A stretch of 64,000 bases of DNA from Bradyrhizobium sp. CB1717 (GCF_029714325.1 NZ_CP121666.1:5976001-6040000); one strand, 5' to 3'; shown: positions 26,765 to 36,580, numbered from the stretch's first letter. Notes: generated by a model not told the origin, from the sequence alone. Numbers and translations are program-made.

Positions 26765-29014
26765 TCACAAGGCATAACGCCGGTAGAGCACGACGATGAC
26801 AGCGAGCACCGTCCCGGCATAAATGACCTGCGCTGCGTGATCCAGAACGACAGCGGCGCGCTTTCGGCCGGTGGCCCGAAGTTTTTCATGTTTGTAGCCC
26901 GCCAATATCGTCATCAGGCATAGTACGAAGAAAATGTAGAACATCTCTTCGACCACCACCGTGTATCCGACATCGCCGATCTGGCTGCTCACCGCTACGA
27001 GCAGCACCGCGCTCGCCAGGATCGAGGTCACTGGGATCGTCACGCGTTCACGAAACATGGTTTCGGGAAAGAACAGCGTCGCGAATACGACGAGCACGAG
27101 CAGGAACATCGGCAGCAGGTTCTTCAGCATGTAGATGGAGGAGCTGCGGCGCAGCACGATGGTCGCATCGAATCCTGCGAATTCCGTCATTGCCTCGGCA
27201 TCAAACAAAGACGCCTTGCCGAGCGTCGATCCGCTGGACATGGATTCGACGAAATAGTTCAGTCCCAGAAATCGCCAGAGCGGAAGCCCGGAATAGGCCC
27301 CGTCCTCGGCCCGCGAGCTTCCGTCGTCGGCAAGGCGCAAGCCGAACCGATCGATGACATACGTGATGAGTTCCCGCCGTTGTTCCGTGTTCTGGAAATG
27401 CAGACGCAATTCCTGCGTGTCGAACGGATAATCATGGAGATCGAAACGGGTCTTGAAATCGCCGTTGATGCGATAGAGCCGATAACTCAGGCCGTCTTCC
27501 CGTCCAGCCTGCATCGGCCGAGCTGCATCGAACGCCCCGCGATCCAGCAAGGCCGGGAATTCGACGTGCGTCTGCGCCTCATCGTCGCCAGCGAACCGCA
27601 TCCAGAGATAGAAGTCGACGTTGAACGAATTTTGTTTCACGTCGATCCGACCGACGCGAATGATGTCGATGCCGGTATAAACGACGCGTTGAATCCAATA
27701 GCGCCGCCCCTCGAACGCGATGACATGGCCCTTCTCCCGTTCGGCGTCGAGATCGATCCCATCCGGCTGATCGATGCGCACGAGTTGCAGCGGCGCCGTG
27801 ACGAACCGACCGTAACGGAAGAAGCCCATTCGGATCGGGCGCGGAATGTCGCGGTTCGCGTTGAAATAGAGCCGCCCCGTCAGCCCGACGACCGCCGATT
27901 TCGGACTGTCGATCGCGGCCAGTGCGAGGCGCACCCGGTCGCGATCCGCAACCTTGCTGTCGGATGGCTTCTGAATCCCCTGCCCCATAAACCGGCGATG
28001 TACGGCAGCTCGTCTCAGCGCGTCGATCATCAGGCGCGCGGCGTCATACGAGCCACCGCCAACCCAGCTTGGGGAGGTTCCCGCTCTCGCTTTGTAGTCG
28101 GCGGCGAAAGCCTGCGCCGCCACGCCGGCGCTGTCGAAAATCAGCGACGATGCCGCATACAGATTCTCACTGAAGAAACCCGGACGCGTTTGTTCCTCGG
28201 GCTCGTTGACGAAATTTCTCAAATAGCTTTCGCGGCCCGCGCCCTGGGTTGTGATGATCGTCCCCTTGATGCCGCGGCGACGCAGCGCCTTGACGATGTC
28301 TGCGATATAGTCGGCTGCCGCGCCGACGACGATGACACCGGGACCTGGCTCCTGCGCGGCAGCGTCCAGCACCTCATCCATCGATCGGATCTGACCGGCT
28401 GCGACGTCCAGTCCGAACACACGCAGCTGCTCCGCCGGATAGGCCGCCGCAAATCCACGCTCAAAACTCTTGCCGTAGGAATCGCGCGTGTGAACAAGAC
28501 GGACTCTCGGCTCCTTCATCACGGCGCGCAGATGTTCCGCGATCGAGCGCGCCTGTGCGGAGACTGGCGACAACGCACGAAAATAGTAATCACTGGTGGA
28601 TGTCAGATCGTCGGCAGCCGCGCTTCCCGTGAGCGCCGGAATCCGCGCATCCTTATATGCCGGCGCGGCCGCGAGCGATGCGGAGCTGAGATAATGGCCG
28701 AGCACAGCGACGCATGGGCTGTCGGCGATCGCCTGCGCATTCGCGCGCGCCACGGCCGGATCGCTTGCGTCGTCGAACAGAACCAGTTCAATCAGCCGTC
28801 CGTTGACGCCACCCTTGGCGTTCACTTCGTCGATTGCAAGCTGCATCGCGATCAGGCTTTCCGTCCCAGCCGGGGCGGATGGGCCAGAGAGCGAATTGGC
28901 GAACGCGATGCGAATAGGCTCCGGGCGGGTCCAGAGGACGGCGGCCCAGGCGACGCCGAGCACCAGGGCGATGCCCGCAACAACGGCAAGCCACATGATA
29001 AGCCGCGGCTTCAT
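26765..29014 (-). CDS. Type I periplasmic-binding domain fused to pentameric ligand-gated ion channel
   Basis: A 749-residue membrane receptor-channel. Residues 1-30 are a signal or anchor. Residues about 33-395 are a branched-chain-amino-acid-receptor-type domain (IRIAFANSLSGPSAPAGTES, VNAKGGVNGRLIELV). Residues about 440-620 resemble the extracellular domain of Cys-loop receptors, with the Pro-loop equivalent FDLHDYPFDTQELRLHF at about 524-540; the two loop Cys are absent, as in other bacterial channels. Four hydrophobic helices follow (about 629-650, 657-678, 684-706, 727-747); the second, VTIPVTSILASAVLLVAVSS, would line the pore. The ATG at 29014 follows GAGG. Bacterial channels of this class are known; such PBP-channel fusions are rare. 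Confidence 0.85.
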   Translation of the reverse strand: MKPRLIMWLAVVAGIALVLGVAWAAVLWTRPEPIRIAFANSLSGPSAPAGTESLIAMQLAIDEVNAKGGVNGRLIELVLFDDASDPAVARANAQAIADSPCVAVLGHYLSSASLAAAPAYKDARIPALTGSAAADDLTSTSDYYFRALSPVSAQARSIAEHLRAVMKEPRVRLVHTRDSYGKSFERGFAAAYPAEQLRVFGLDVAAGQIRSMDEVLDAAAQEPGPGVIVVGAAADYIADIVKALRRRGIKGTIITTQGAGRESYLRNFVNEPEEQTRPGFFSENLYAASSLIFDSAGVAAQAFAADYKARAGTSPSWVGGGSYDAARLMIDALRRAAVHRRFMGQGIQKPSDSKVADRDRVRLALAAIDSPKSAVVGLTGRLYFNANRDIPRPIRMGFFRYGRFVTAPLQLVRIDQPDGIDLDAEREKGHVIAFEGRRYWIQRVVYTGIDIIRVGRIDVKQNSFNVDFYLWMRFAGDDEAQTHVEFPALLDRGAFDAARPMQAGREDGLSYRLYRINGDFKTRFDLHDYPFDTQELRLHFQNTEQRRELITYVIDRFGLRLADDGSSRAEDGAYSGLPLWRFLGLNYFVESMSSGSTLGKASLFDAEAMTEFAGFDATIVLRRSSSIYMLKNLLPMFLLVLVVFATLFFPETMFRERVTIPVTSILASAVLLVAVSSQIGDVGYTVVVEEMFYIFFVLCLMTILAGYKHEKLRATGRKRAAVVLDHAAQVIYAGTVLAVIVVLYRRYAL

Positions 29015-29161
29015 CGTCGATCCTCGCATCGGTCGGCATAAGCCGAGATTCTCCAGATCGAGGCCTCACTCAGGTGGAGATTGCCGCCGCTGAGAGCGTT
29101 TTTCAAGCCTGCCCGATCGCCCCGGCAAGATCTACGACCGCTCAAACAATAGCCTAAAGCC

Positions 29162-30691
29162 TTACTCCCGAATCCCCAGCGCGTAGCCGAAGCCCACAGC
29201 CGGCTCGGCCGCGGTCTCGACCCAAACGCTTTTGACCTGCGTGTATTCGAAAAGTGTCTCGACCCCGCTCGAACGGCCGTAGCCGCTCATGCCGAAGCCG
29301 CCGAAGGGCGATGCGACGCTGATCGTCTTGTAGGAGTTGATCCAGAACGTCCCGGCCCTGACTTGCGCGGCGACCCGGTGCGCGCGCGCGACATCGCGGG
29401 TCCAGACCGCGCCGGCCAGACCGAAATCGCTGTCATTGGCGAGCGCGATCGCCTCCTCCTCTGAATCGAACGGGATCGCTGCGACGACAGGTCCAAAAAT
29501 CTCGTCGCGCGCAACCGCCATGCTGTTGCTGACGTCGCGCAGCACGGTCGGCGCGACGAAGAAGCCGCCCTTCCCCATGTTGCCATCGCTGCCGGTCGCG
29601 AGCGTTGCGCCCTCGGCGAGGCCCTGCTTCACCATGCTGAGCACGCGGGCGTATTGCCGGGCGTTGTTGATCGGACCGACCTCGGTCTCCGCCGTGCCGG
29701 GCGCGCCGACCTTCAGCTTCGCGGCCCCATCGGCGACCATCCTGACGAAGCGGTCGTAGACGGAGCGTTCGACCAGCAGCCGCGAGCCCGCGACGCAGCT
29801 CTGTCCGGCGCCCGCGAAGATCGCCGCCTGGGCACCGATCGCGGCGCGCGCGAGGTCGGCGTCGGCAAATACGATGTTGGCGGATTTCCCGCCGAGCTCC
29901 AGCACGCAGGGCAGCAGCCGCTTGGCCGCGGCTTCCGCGATCAGCCGGCCCGTCGGCACTGAACCCACGAACACGACTTTCTTCACCGCCGGCTGGCCGA
30001 GCGCGGCCTGCCCCGTCGTATGTCCGTAGCCTGCAAGCACGTTGACGAGACCGACCGGCAATCCCGCTTGTTCTGCTAGAAGCGCCACCGCCATCGAGGT
30101 CAGCGGCGTCAGCTCGGAAGGCTTGAGCAGCACACCGTTGCCCATGGCGATGGCGGGTGCGACCTGCCAGCCGCAGGTGAAGATCGGCGCATTCCAGGGC
30201 GTGATCTGGAGCACGACGCCGACGGCTTCGCGCCGCGTATAGTTGAGATGGCTCGACGGCACCGGGATCACGTCGCCATGGAATTTGTCGGCCCAGCCGG
30301 AATAGTACTCGAACATCTCGGCGACCTTGGCGACCTCGACACGCGTATCGCGGATCGGCTTGCCCGCCGACAGCGACTCAAGGCGCGCCAGCTCCTCGGC
30401 CTTGCCCTGAATGGCCCGCGCGATCGCCTGCATGACGCGCCCGCGCACCGCGCCGGTGAGCCGCGACCAGCCGGCTTGCGCCGCGATCGCCGCCGAGGCC
30501 GCCTCGGCAACAACCGCCTCGCCGGCATCACGATAGGCATAGAGCGGCGCGCCGGTTGCGGGATCGTCGATCGTGATGAGCTCGCCGGTGCCAGCGACAA
30601 TTCGGCCCGCGACGTGAGAGCCGATCGCCGCGCAGTCGGGCCAGAAGGGCGCGAGCGCATCGCGCAGCCGCGTTTCGATGAAGGAGGTCAT
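29162..30691 (-). CDS. Aldehyde dehydrogenase family protein
   Basis: A 509-residue NAD(P)-dependent aldehyde dehydrogenase. It has ITPWNAPIFTCGWQVAPAIA, the coenzyme-loop FVGSVPTGR, the catalytic Glu in LELGGKSAN, and the catalytic Cys in GAGQSCVAGSR. The N-terminal 30 residues are unrelated to the enzyme at 11502. GAAGG-type sequence lies near the ATG at 30691. It follows the hydroxyisobutyrate-type dehydrogenase gene by 8 bases, so the two enzymes probably act in series on an alcohol then aldehyde. The substrate is unknown. Confidence 0.9.
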   Translation of the reverse strand: MTSFIETRLRDALAPFWPDCAAIGSHVAGRIVAGTGELITIDDPATGAPLYAYRDAGEAVVAEAASAAIAAQAGWSRLTGAVRGRVMQAIARAIQGKAEELARLESLSAGKPIRDTRVEVAKVAEMFEYYSGWADKFHGDVIPVPSSHLNYTRREAVGVVLQITPWNAPIFTCGWQVAPAIAMGNGVLLKPSELTPLTSMAVALLAEQAGLPVGLVNVLAGYGHTTGQAALGQPAVKKVVFVGSVPTGRLIAEAAAKRLLPCVLELGGKSANIVFADADLARAAIGAQAAIFAGAGQSCVAGSRLLVERSVYDRFVRMVADGAAKLKVGAPGTAETEVGPINNARQYARVLSMVKQGLAEGATLATGSDGNMGKGGFFVAPTVLRDVSNSMAVARDEIFGPVVAAIPFDSEEEAIALANDSDFGLAGAVWTRDVARAHRVAAQVRAGTFWINSYKTISVASPFGGFGMSGYGRSSGVETLFEYTQVKSVWVETAAEPAVGFGYALGIRE

Positions 30692-30699
30692 GGTGTCGC

Positions 30700-31572
30700 T
30701 CACATCCTGCCGAGCTGGGTCTCGACGATCCTGTTGAAGTCTTCGCCGTCGCCGATCGAGGCGGCGCTTTCCGCCCAGATCCGCGCGGCTTCCGCGGCGA
30801 TCGGCAAGTCGAGCGCGAGCTCGCCGATGAGCTGGCTCGCCAGGCGCACGTCCTTGCGCATCAGCTTCATGGTGAAACCGGAATCGAAGGCGCCGTTCAG
30901 CACCCAGGTCGGCAGATTGACCTGCGTGACGCCGGACCGGCCGGAGCCGGCATTGAGGCCTTCGAGCAGCCGGGCCGGATCGACCTCGGCTTCGCGCGCG
31001 ATGCGTATCGCCTCGGCAGCGGTCAGCAGATGCGCCGCGCACAGCAAATTGTTGATGAGCTTGCAGACATGCCCGGCGCCGACCGATCCGACATGAACGC
31101 GCTTCGCGCTCATGCCCGCAAGGACGGGCTCGACCGCGGCCACATCGGCATCCGCGCCGCCGATCACCATGGTCATGGTGGCGGTGATGGCGCCTTTCGG
31201 ACCGCCGCTGACCGGCGCGTCGATCATGGACATGCCATGCGCGGCGAGCGCCGCGGCAAGCCGCCGGGTCGTCGCGGGATGGGATGTCGAGGTGTCGACG
31301 ACGCGTAAGCCGGGCCGTGCATGGGCGATGATTCCACCCTCGCCGGCGACGACGGCATCGACGATCTCGGCGGTCGGCAGCGAGAGGACCAGCAGATCCG
31401 CACGGGCGCAAAGCGGCCCGACACTCCCGAAGACCGCAACACCTTCCGACGCGAGCGAGCTGCGCGCCTTTTCCAAGGCGTCGGTCCCGAGCACCTCATG
31501 CCCGGCCCGCATCAGCGAGAGCGCCATGCCGCGCCCCATATTCCCGAGCCCAACGACGCCGACGACCGCCAT
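30700..31572 (-). CDS. NAD(P)-dependent beta-hydroxyacid dehydrogenase
   Basis: A 290-residue member of the 3-hydroxyisobutyrate dehydrogenase family. The N-terminal Rossmann motif is GVVGLGNMGRGM, the substrate loop is DAPVSGGPKGA (about residues 120-130), and the catalytic Lys lies in HVCKLINNLL. It probably oxidises a 2- or 3-hydroxyacid. It is first in a two-gene unit with the aldehyde dehydrogenase and is divergent from a LysR regulator that likely controls the unit. The frame is open 64 codons further upstream without similarity. Confidence 0.9.
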   Translation of the reverse strand: MAVVGVVGLGNMGRGMALSLMRAGHEVLGTDALEKARSSLASEGVAVFGSVGPLCARADLLVLSLPTAEIVDAVVAGEGGIIAHARPGLRVVDTSTSHPATTRRLAAALAAHGMSMIDAPVSGGPKGAITATMTMVIGGADADVAAVEPVLAGMSAKRVHVGSVGAGHVCKLINNLLCAAHLLTAAEAIRIAREAEVDPARLLEGLNAGSGRSGVTQVNLPTWVLNGAFDSGFTMKLMRKDVRLASQLIGELALDLPIAAEAARIWAESAASIGDGEDFNRIVETQLGRM

Positions 31573-31654
31573 GTCCTGTCCCTCACCCTGCGAGTGCCGG
31601 GAAGACCATAGGGATCCGGCCCGGGTTCGGGCATCAGCAGGACGATTGCCTAAT

Positions 31655-31671
31655 GTTGCCTCATGGGCAAC
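31655..31671. promoter_or_regulatory. LysR-type palindrome between divergent genes
   Basis: GTTGCC (31655-31660) and GGCAAC (31666-31671), separated by five bases, form a perfect palindrome containing the T-N11-A pattern of LysR sites. It lies 8 bases before the LysR start and about 83 bases before the divergent dehydrogenase, which suits autorepression plus control of the operon. Confidence 0.5.
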
Positions 31672-31679
31672 ACTTGGGC

Positions 31680-32603
31680 ATGAGCAATGCACTCGACGAG
31701 AACCGCCTCCGCTATCTGTTCGAAGCCGCGCGCTACGGCGCCGTGCGCGCCGCGGCCGACGCACTCGGCGTCAACCCGTCCGTGGTGAGCCGGCAGATCG
31801 CCCTGCTGGAACGGGAGCTCGATGCCGCCCTGCTCGATCGCCATAGCCGCGGCGTGCGGCCGACCGAGGCCGGCGAGCTTCTGATCGCGCATTATCGCCG
31901 CCACAAAGTGGACCGCGACGACACCCTCGCCCGCTTGCGGGAACTCCAGGGACTGCACCGCGGTCACATCGACCTCGTGCTGGGCGAAGGCTTTGTCGCC
32001 GATCTCATGGGCGGCGCGCTCGGCGAGTTCTGGCGGAAGCATCCACGGCTCACCATTTCGCTGGAACTTGCCGGCACGAGCGAGGTCATTCGTGCCATTG
32101 CCGACGATCGCTGCCATATCGGGCTCGTCTATCATCCGCCGCAGGATCCGCGAATCCGCTCCTGCGCTACCATCCGGCAGCCGATCTGTCTGATCGCGCG
32201 CCCCGACCATCCGCTTGCGAAGCTCCGCCGCCCGCTCAAGCTCCGGGAGATTGCCAGGCACACGCTTGGGATCATGCATGCGGGTTACGGCACGCGTCAG
32301 TTGCTCGCGATGGCCGAAACGTCCGAGAAGATCGGTCTCTCGCCGAAGCTGACGACGACCTCGATCAGCATCTTGAGAGATTTCGTCCGCTCCGACCTTG
32401 GCGTGACGCTGCTCCCGGCGTTTTCAGTGGCCGCGGACCTCGAGGACGGATCGCTGATCGCCCTCCCCGTCGACAATGCGCTGCTTTCCTCGGCAGAAGC
32501 CCACATCGTCACCCGATTGGGCCGCGAGCTGCCGACCGCGGCCAGCCAGTTGCTCAGGTTCTTGATCGGCCGGATGAAGGCCTTCCAGGCCGGCCGGCGC
32601 TAA
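31680..32603 (+). CDS. LysR-family transcriptional regulator
   Basis: A 307-residue LysR-type regulator. The HTH at about residues 10-60 includes GAVRAAADALGVNPSVVSRQIALLERELD, and the effector-binding domain starts near residue 92 (RGHIDLVLGEGF). The start at 31680 puts the HTH at the usual distance; the frame from 31653 would read through the operator palindrome. It most likely controls the divergent dehydrogenase pair. Confidence 0.88.
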   Translation: MSNALDENRLRYLFEAARYGAVRAAADALGVNPSVVSRQIALLERELDAALLDRHSRGVRPTEAGELLIAHYRRHKVDRDDTLARLRELQGLHRGHIDLVLGEGFVADLMGGALGEFWRKHPRLTISLELAGTSEVIRAIADDRCHIGLVYHPPQDPRIRSCATIRQPICLIARPDHPLAKLRRPLKLREIARHTLGIMHAGYGTRQLLAMAETSEKIGLSPKLTTTSISILRDFVRSDLGVTLLPAFSVAADLEDGSLIALPVDNALLSSAEAHIVTRLGRELPTAASQLLRFLIGRMKAFQAGRR

Positions 32604-32893
32604 CCTAAGCTTTTGCGGTGTTAAGCTTTTGAGCCGGCGTCAATTTGTCCATTTTCCGATTGACGGCAGGTGACGCCGCTGGTTTGGTGCGACCGCCTTT
32701 GCTTGCCCGGCAGCAATAAGCCGGCCCGCCCGTTGGCGGTCGCGGTCAAGACGGCAAGGCACGAGGGGAGGACTGACGCCGCAACGCTTTTCGGAAAAAG
32801 AGCCGTGCGGTCGCGTGCTTTTTCGCATGCGGACCGAGCGATGCGTGCTGATGCTGCTCCCGTGAAGTTAGACCGCGACGGAGAAAAAATAAG

Positions 32894-33433
32894 ATGCGTC
32901 CATTGCTGGCGGTGAGCAACGCCATCGACCTTCTCAATGAGAAGATCGGCTACGTCTGTAATCTCCTGGTGCTTCTGTCATGCCTGGTCAGTGCGGCCAA
33001 CGCCATGATCCGCTACGCCTTCAGCTACTCCTCCAACGGCTGGCTGGAGATGCAATGGTACATGTTCGCGATCCTGGTGATGTTCGGCGCGTCCTACACC
33101 TTCAAGCGCAACGAGCACGTCCGGGTCGAAATCTTCTATCTGCTGCTGTCCGAGCGCGGCCAGCTCCTGCTCGACCTGATCGGCACGCTGTTCTTCCTGA
33201 TCCCCGCCTGTCTCCTGCTCGCCTATCTGTCCTGGCCGTTCTTCATGCAGGCCTATGACGTCGGCGAGATGTCCGGCAATGCCGGCGGCCTGATCCGCTG
33301 GCCGATCAAGTTCGTAATTCCCGCCGGCTTCGTCCTGCTGGCGCTCCAGGGTGTTTCCGAAGTCATCAAGCGTATCGCGGCTCTCCAGGGCTATGTGACG
33401 ATCGACGCCAAGTACGAGAGGCCGACCCAATGA
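32894..33433 (+). CDS. TRAP transporter small permease (DctQ family)
   Basis: The small membrane subunit of a TRAP transporter, 179 residues with four helices. WLEMQWYMFAILVMFGASYT is a family signature, with RNEHVRVEIFY after it. It overlaps the large permease gene by four bases (ATGA). No solute receptor gene is adjacent; a possible partner lies at 54218-55306. The 290 bases upstream hold no gene and should contain the promoter. Confidence 0.92.
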   Translation: MRPLLAVSNAIDLLNEKIGYVCNLLVLLSCLVSAANAMIRYAFSYSSNGWLEMQWYMFAILVMFGASYTFKRNEHVRVEIFYLLLSERGQLLLDLIGTLFFLIPACLLLAYLSWPFFMQAYDVGEMSGNAGGLIRWPIKFVIPAGFVLLALQGVSEVIKRIAALQGYVTIDAKYERPTQ

Positions 33434-35031
33434 TTACGCTGGAAATGATGCCGCCGCTGATGTTCGGCGGCCTGGTTCTGGCGATGCTGATCGGCTTCCC
33501 GGTGGCGTTCACGCTCGCCGCGGTCGGCCTGTCCTTCGGCTTCCTCGCCATCCATCTCGGCTTCTTCGACCTCAACTTCCTCCAGGCCATTCCCGGCCGC
33601 GTGTTCGGCAGCGTGCTCTCCAACGAGCTGCTGCTCGCGATCCCGTTCTTCACCTTCATGGGCGCGATATTGGAGAGATGCGGCCTCGCCGAGGACATGC
33701 TGGATTCGATGGGCCAGCTGTTCGGCCCGGTCCGCGGCGGCCTCGGCTATTCCGTGATCATCGTCGGCTTCATCCTCGGCGCCATCACCGGCACGGTGGC
33801 GGCGCAGGTGATCGCCATGGCACTGATCTCGATGCCGGTGATGATCCGCTACGGCTACAACATGCGCTACATCACCGGCGTGCTGGCTGCCTCCGGCACC
33901 ATCACGCAGCTGGTGCCGCCCTCGCTGGTGCTGATCGTGCTCGCCGACCAGCTCGGCAAGTCGGTCGGCGACATGTATCTCGGCGCCTGGGGTCCCTCGG
34001 TGTTCCAGATCATGCTGTTCGCCGGCTACACCTTCATCCTCGGCCTGATCAAGCCGGGCCACGTGCCCCCGGTGCCGAAGGAGGCCCGCACGCTGACCGG
34101 CTGGGCGTTGTGGAAGAAGTGCCTGATGGGCATCATCCCCTCTGCCGTCCTCATCTTCGTCGTGCTCGGCACCATGATGATGGGCCTTGCGACGCCGACG
34201 GAAGCCGGCGCCATGGGCGCGGTCGGCGCCATCGTGCTCGCCGCGATCCACCACAAGGATTTCACCTCGAACGATCGCAAGGTACTGGTCATTGGCGTGA
34301 TCGCCGCCGGCATCGGCACCATCATCGCGATGCTGTACAGCGAGAATCTGATCTTCAAGCTCGCCTTCGCGGTGACTTATCTCGCGGTGGCGTGGATCTG
34401 CTTCCAGGCCGCGCGCATCCCGGACCTGCGCGACCTCATCAAGCAGGGCTACGAATCCACCATGCGCCTCACCTGCATGGTCACCTTCATCCTGATCGGC
34501 TCGACCTGCTTCTCGGTGGTGTTCCTCGGCGTCTCCGGCGGCGTCTGGCTCGAGCATCTCCTGACCTCGCTGCCCGGCGGCGTCTGGGGCTTCCTGATCT
34601 TCATCAACCTCTTCATCTTCTTCCTGGCGTTCTTCCTCGACTTCTTCGAGATCGCCTTCATCATCCTGCCGATGATCGCGCCGATCGCGCAGAAGATCCT
34701 CGCCCCCGTCGTGGGACCGGACGCTGCGCTGATCTGGTTCGGCGTGATGCTGTGCGTGAACATGCAGACCTCGTTCCTGCATCCGCCGTTCGGCTTCGCG
34801 CTGTTCTACCTGCGCGGCGTGGCTCCGAAGGAAGTGAAGAGCTCCGACATCTATTGGGGCGCGATGCCGTGGATCGGCCTGCAGATGATCATGGTGCTGC
34901 TGGTGATCATCTTCCCGTCCGTGGTGACGGGTCTGCTCGACAAGCCGCTCAACGTCGATCTCGACAAGGTCAAGATCGAGGTCCCGCAGATCGAGCTGCC
35001 GCCGCTGGATCTGGGACCACCGCAGAAGTAA
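33430..35031 (+). CDS. TRAP transporter large permease (DctM family)
   Basis: The transport subunit, 533 residues with about 13 hydrophobic segments. Motifs typical of DctM are ELLLAIPFFTFMGAILERCG, ASGTITQLVPPSLVLIVLAD and ATPTEAGAMGAVGAIVLA. A stretch of about 60 extra residues near 285-345 marks the longer subtype that usually transports substrates other than C4-dicarboxylates. The C-terminus ends in a Pro/Leu repeat (EVPQIELPPLDLGPP). It is coupled to the small permease by a four-base overlap. Confidence 0.92.
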   Translation: MITLEMMPPLMFGGLVLAMLIGFPVAFTLAAVGLSFGFLAIHLGFFDLNFLQAIPGRVFGSVLSNELLLAIPFFTFMGAILERCGLAEDMLDSMGQLFGPVRGGLGYSVIIVGFILGAITGTVAAQVIAMALISMPVMIRYGYNMRYITGVLAASGTITQLVPPSLVLIVLADQLGKSVGDMYLGAWGPSVFQIMLFAGYTFILGLIKPGHVPPVPKEARTLTGWALWKKCLMGIIPSAVLIFVVLGTMMMGLATPTEAGAMGAVGAIVLAAIHHKDFTSNDRKVLVIGVIAAGIGTIIAMLYSENLIFKLAFAVTYLAVAWICFQAARIPDLRDLIKQGYESTMRLTCMVTFILIGSTCFSVVFLGVSGGVWLEHLLTSLPGGVWGFLIFINLFIFFLAFFLDFFEIAFIILPMIAPIAQKILAPVVGPDAALIWFGVMLCVNMQTSFLHPPFGFALFYLRGVAPKEVKSSDIYWGAMPWIGLQMIMVLLVIIFPSVVTGLLDKPLNVDLDKVKIEVPQIELPPLDLGPPQK

Positions 35032-35044
35032 GCGGCGCGCTTTC

Positions 35045-35194
35045 TTCCTTCTCCCCTTGTGGGAGAAGGTGGCGCGAAGCGCCGGATGAGGGGTTGTCTC
35101 GGCGAACTCAAGTGAGAGTGGGACTCGCGGAGAGAACCCCTCACCCGTCTCGCCGCTAACGCGGCGAGCCACCCTCTCCCGCAAGGGGAGCGGG
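35045..35194. repeat. Full copy of 150-base intergenic repeat
   Basis: The element starts TTCCTTCTCCCCTTGTGGG and ends CTCCCGCAAGGGGAGCGGG, so its ends are complementary and it can fold into one long hairpin. A second copy in the same orientation lies at 36564-36580 plus 37706-37846, split by an insertion sequence; a remnant is at 21314-21343. This intact copy shows what the occupied copy looked like before the insertion. Confidence 0.85.
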
Positions 35195-35267
35195 TTCAGC
35201 AGCGCGCGTGACAAGCGTCGCGAACACAGGCATACCGGCTCCTTCTTCAACCGAAGGACCGCCGCGG

Positions 35268-36551
35268 ATGCCCCGATCTGTTCCCTCGCTCGTCGCTCCG
35301 TTGATCGCCTCGCTGTGGCTGGCATGTGCCGCCACCGTCACGCACGCCGAGCCGGTGGCCGATGTCCACGCGCTGGCACAGAAGGAGCAGCAGCCGCTGC
35401 TCGACACGCTGCGCGATCTCGTCAGCATCGAATCCGGCAGCAAGGACATCGACGGCCTGAACCAGATCGCCGGGCGGGTCGCCGACCAGCTCAAGCAGCT
35501 GGGCGGCACGGTGGAGATCCTGCAGCCCACCGACATCTATCGCCTCGACGACACGCCCGAGAAGATTGGTCCGGCCGTGCACGCCGTGTTCAAGGGCACC
35601 GGAGCTAAGAAGATCATGCTGATCGCCCATATGGACACGGTGTACCTGAAGGGCATGCTGAAAGACCAGCCGTTCCGCGTCGACGGTGACAAGGCCTATG
35701 GCCTCGGCATCGCCGACGACAAGCAGGGCGTCGCGCTCATTCTCCACACCGTGGCGATGCTGCAGAAACTGAACTTCAGGGAATACGGCACGCTCACGGT
35801 GCTCACCAACGGCGACGAGGAGATCTCCTCGCCGGGCTGGCGCAGCACCATCACGAAACTCGCCTCGGATCAGGACGTGGTGTTCTCGTTCGAAGGCGGC
35901 GGCACCGACGGTACGCTGCGGCTCGCCACCAGCGGCATCGGCTCGGCCTATCTCTCGGTGATCGGCAAGTCGTCGCATGCCGGCGCAAGGCCCGAGGGCG
36001 GCATCAACGCACTCTACGAGCTCTCGCACCAGGTGCTTCAGATGAAGGACCTGTCCAAGCCCGAGCAAGGCCTGAAGCTGAACTGGACCGTCTCCAAGGC
36101 CGGGACCAACCGCAACGTGATCCCGGCCGAAGCCACGGCCCAGGCCGATGCGCGCGCGCTCAAGGTCTCGGATTTCGACGAGCTGGAAAAAGCGCTGCAG
36201 GAGAAGATCAAGAACCGCCTGCTGCCCGATTCCAAGGTCGAGCTGAAATTCGAGGTGCGCCGTCCGCCGCTCGAGGCCAACGACGCCTCGCGCCGCGTGG
36301 CGGCCTACGGCAAGACGATCTATGGCGAGCTCGGAATGCCTCTCAAGGTCGACGAGAAGGCGACCGGCGGCGGCACCGACGCCGCCTTTGCCGCGCTCAA
36401 GACCAAGGGCGCGGTGGTCGAAGGCATGGGCCTCTCGGGCTTCGGCGCGCATTCCAATGATGCCGAATATGTGAAGCTCGACACTATCGTGCCGCGACTT
36501 TACCTCGCCACGCGCATGATCATGGACTTGTCCAACAGCAAGGTGAAATAG
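35268..36551 (+). CDS. Secreted M20-family metallopeptidase (carboxypeptidase G2-like)
   Basis: A 427-residue zinc exopeptidase with a signal peptide (residues 1-27, cleaved after ...ATVTHA). Zinc ligands and catalytic residues are seen in IAHMDTVY, GLGIADDKQG, NGDEEI, SFEGGG and, near the end, GFGAHSND. The dimerisation domain lies between. It probably removes C-terminal glutamate or a similar residue from small peptides or folates in the periplasm. The ATG at 35268 was chosen for the signal peptide. Two direct copies of the intergenic repeat flank the gene. Confidence 0.9.
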   Translation: MPRSVPSLVAPLIASLWLACAATVTHAEPVADVHALAQKEQQPLLDTLRDLVSIESGSKDIDGLNQIAGRVADQLKQLGGTVEILQPTDIYRLDDTPEKIGPAVHAVFKGTGAKKIMLIAHMDTVYLKGMLKDQPFRVDGDKAYGLGIADDKQGVALILHTVAMLQKLNFREYGTLTVLTNGDEEISSPGWRSTITKLASDQDVVFSFEGGGTDGTLRLATSGIGSAYLSVIGKSSHAGARPEGGINALYELSHQVLQMKDLSKPEQGLKLNWTVSKAGTNRNVIPAEATAQADARALKVSDFDELEKALQEKIKNRLLPDSKVELKFEVRRPPLEANDASRRVAAYGKTIYGELGMPLKVDEKATGGGTDAAFAALKTKGAVVEGMGLSGFGAHSNDAEYVKLDTIVPRLYLATRMIMDLSNSKVK

Positions 36552-36580
36552 CGCGCCGCTTTTTTCCTTCTCCCCTTGTG

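Noticed and set aside
33391..35325. Long minus-strand open frame (644 codons) opposite the DctM gene
   Set aside because: It is rich in Asp/His/Glu/Gln/Arg with no fold-like pattern, and lies antisense to a well-conserved permease; it is a by-product of high GC.
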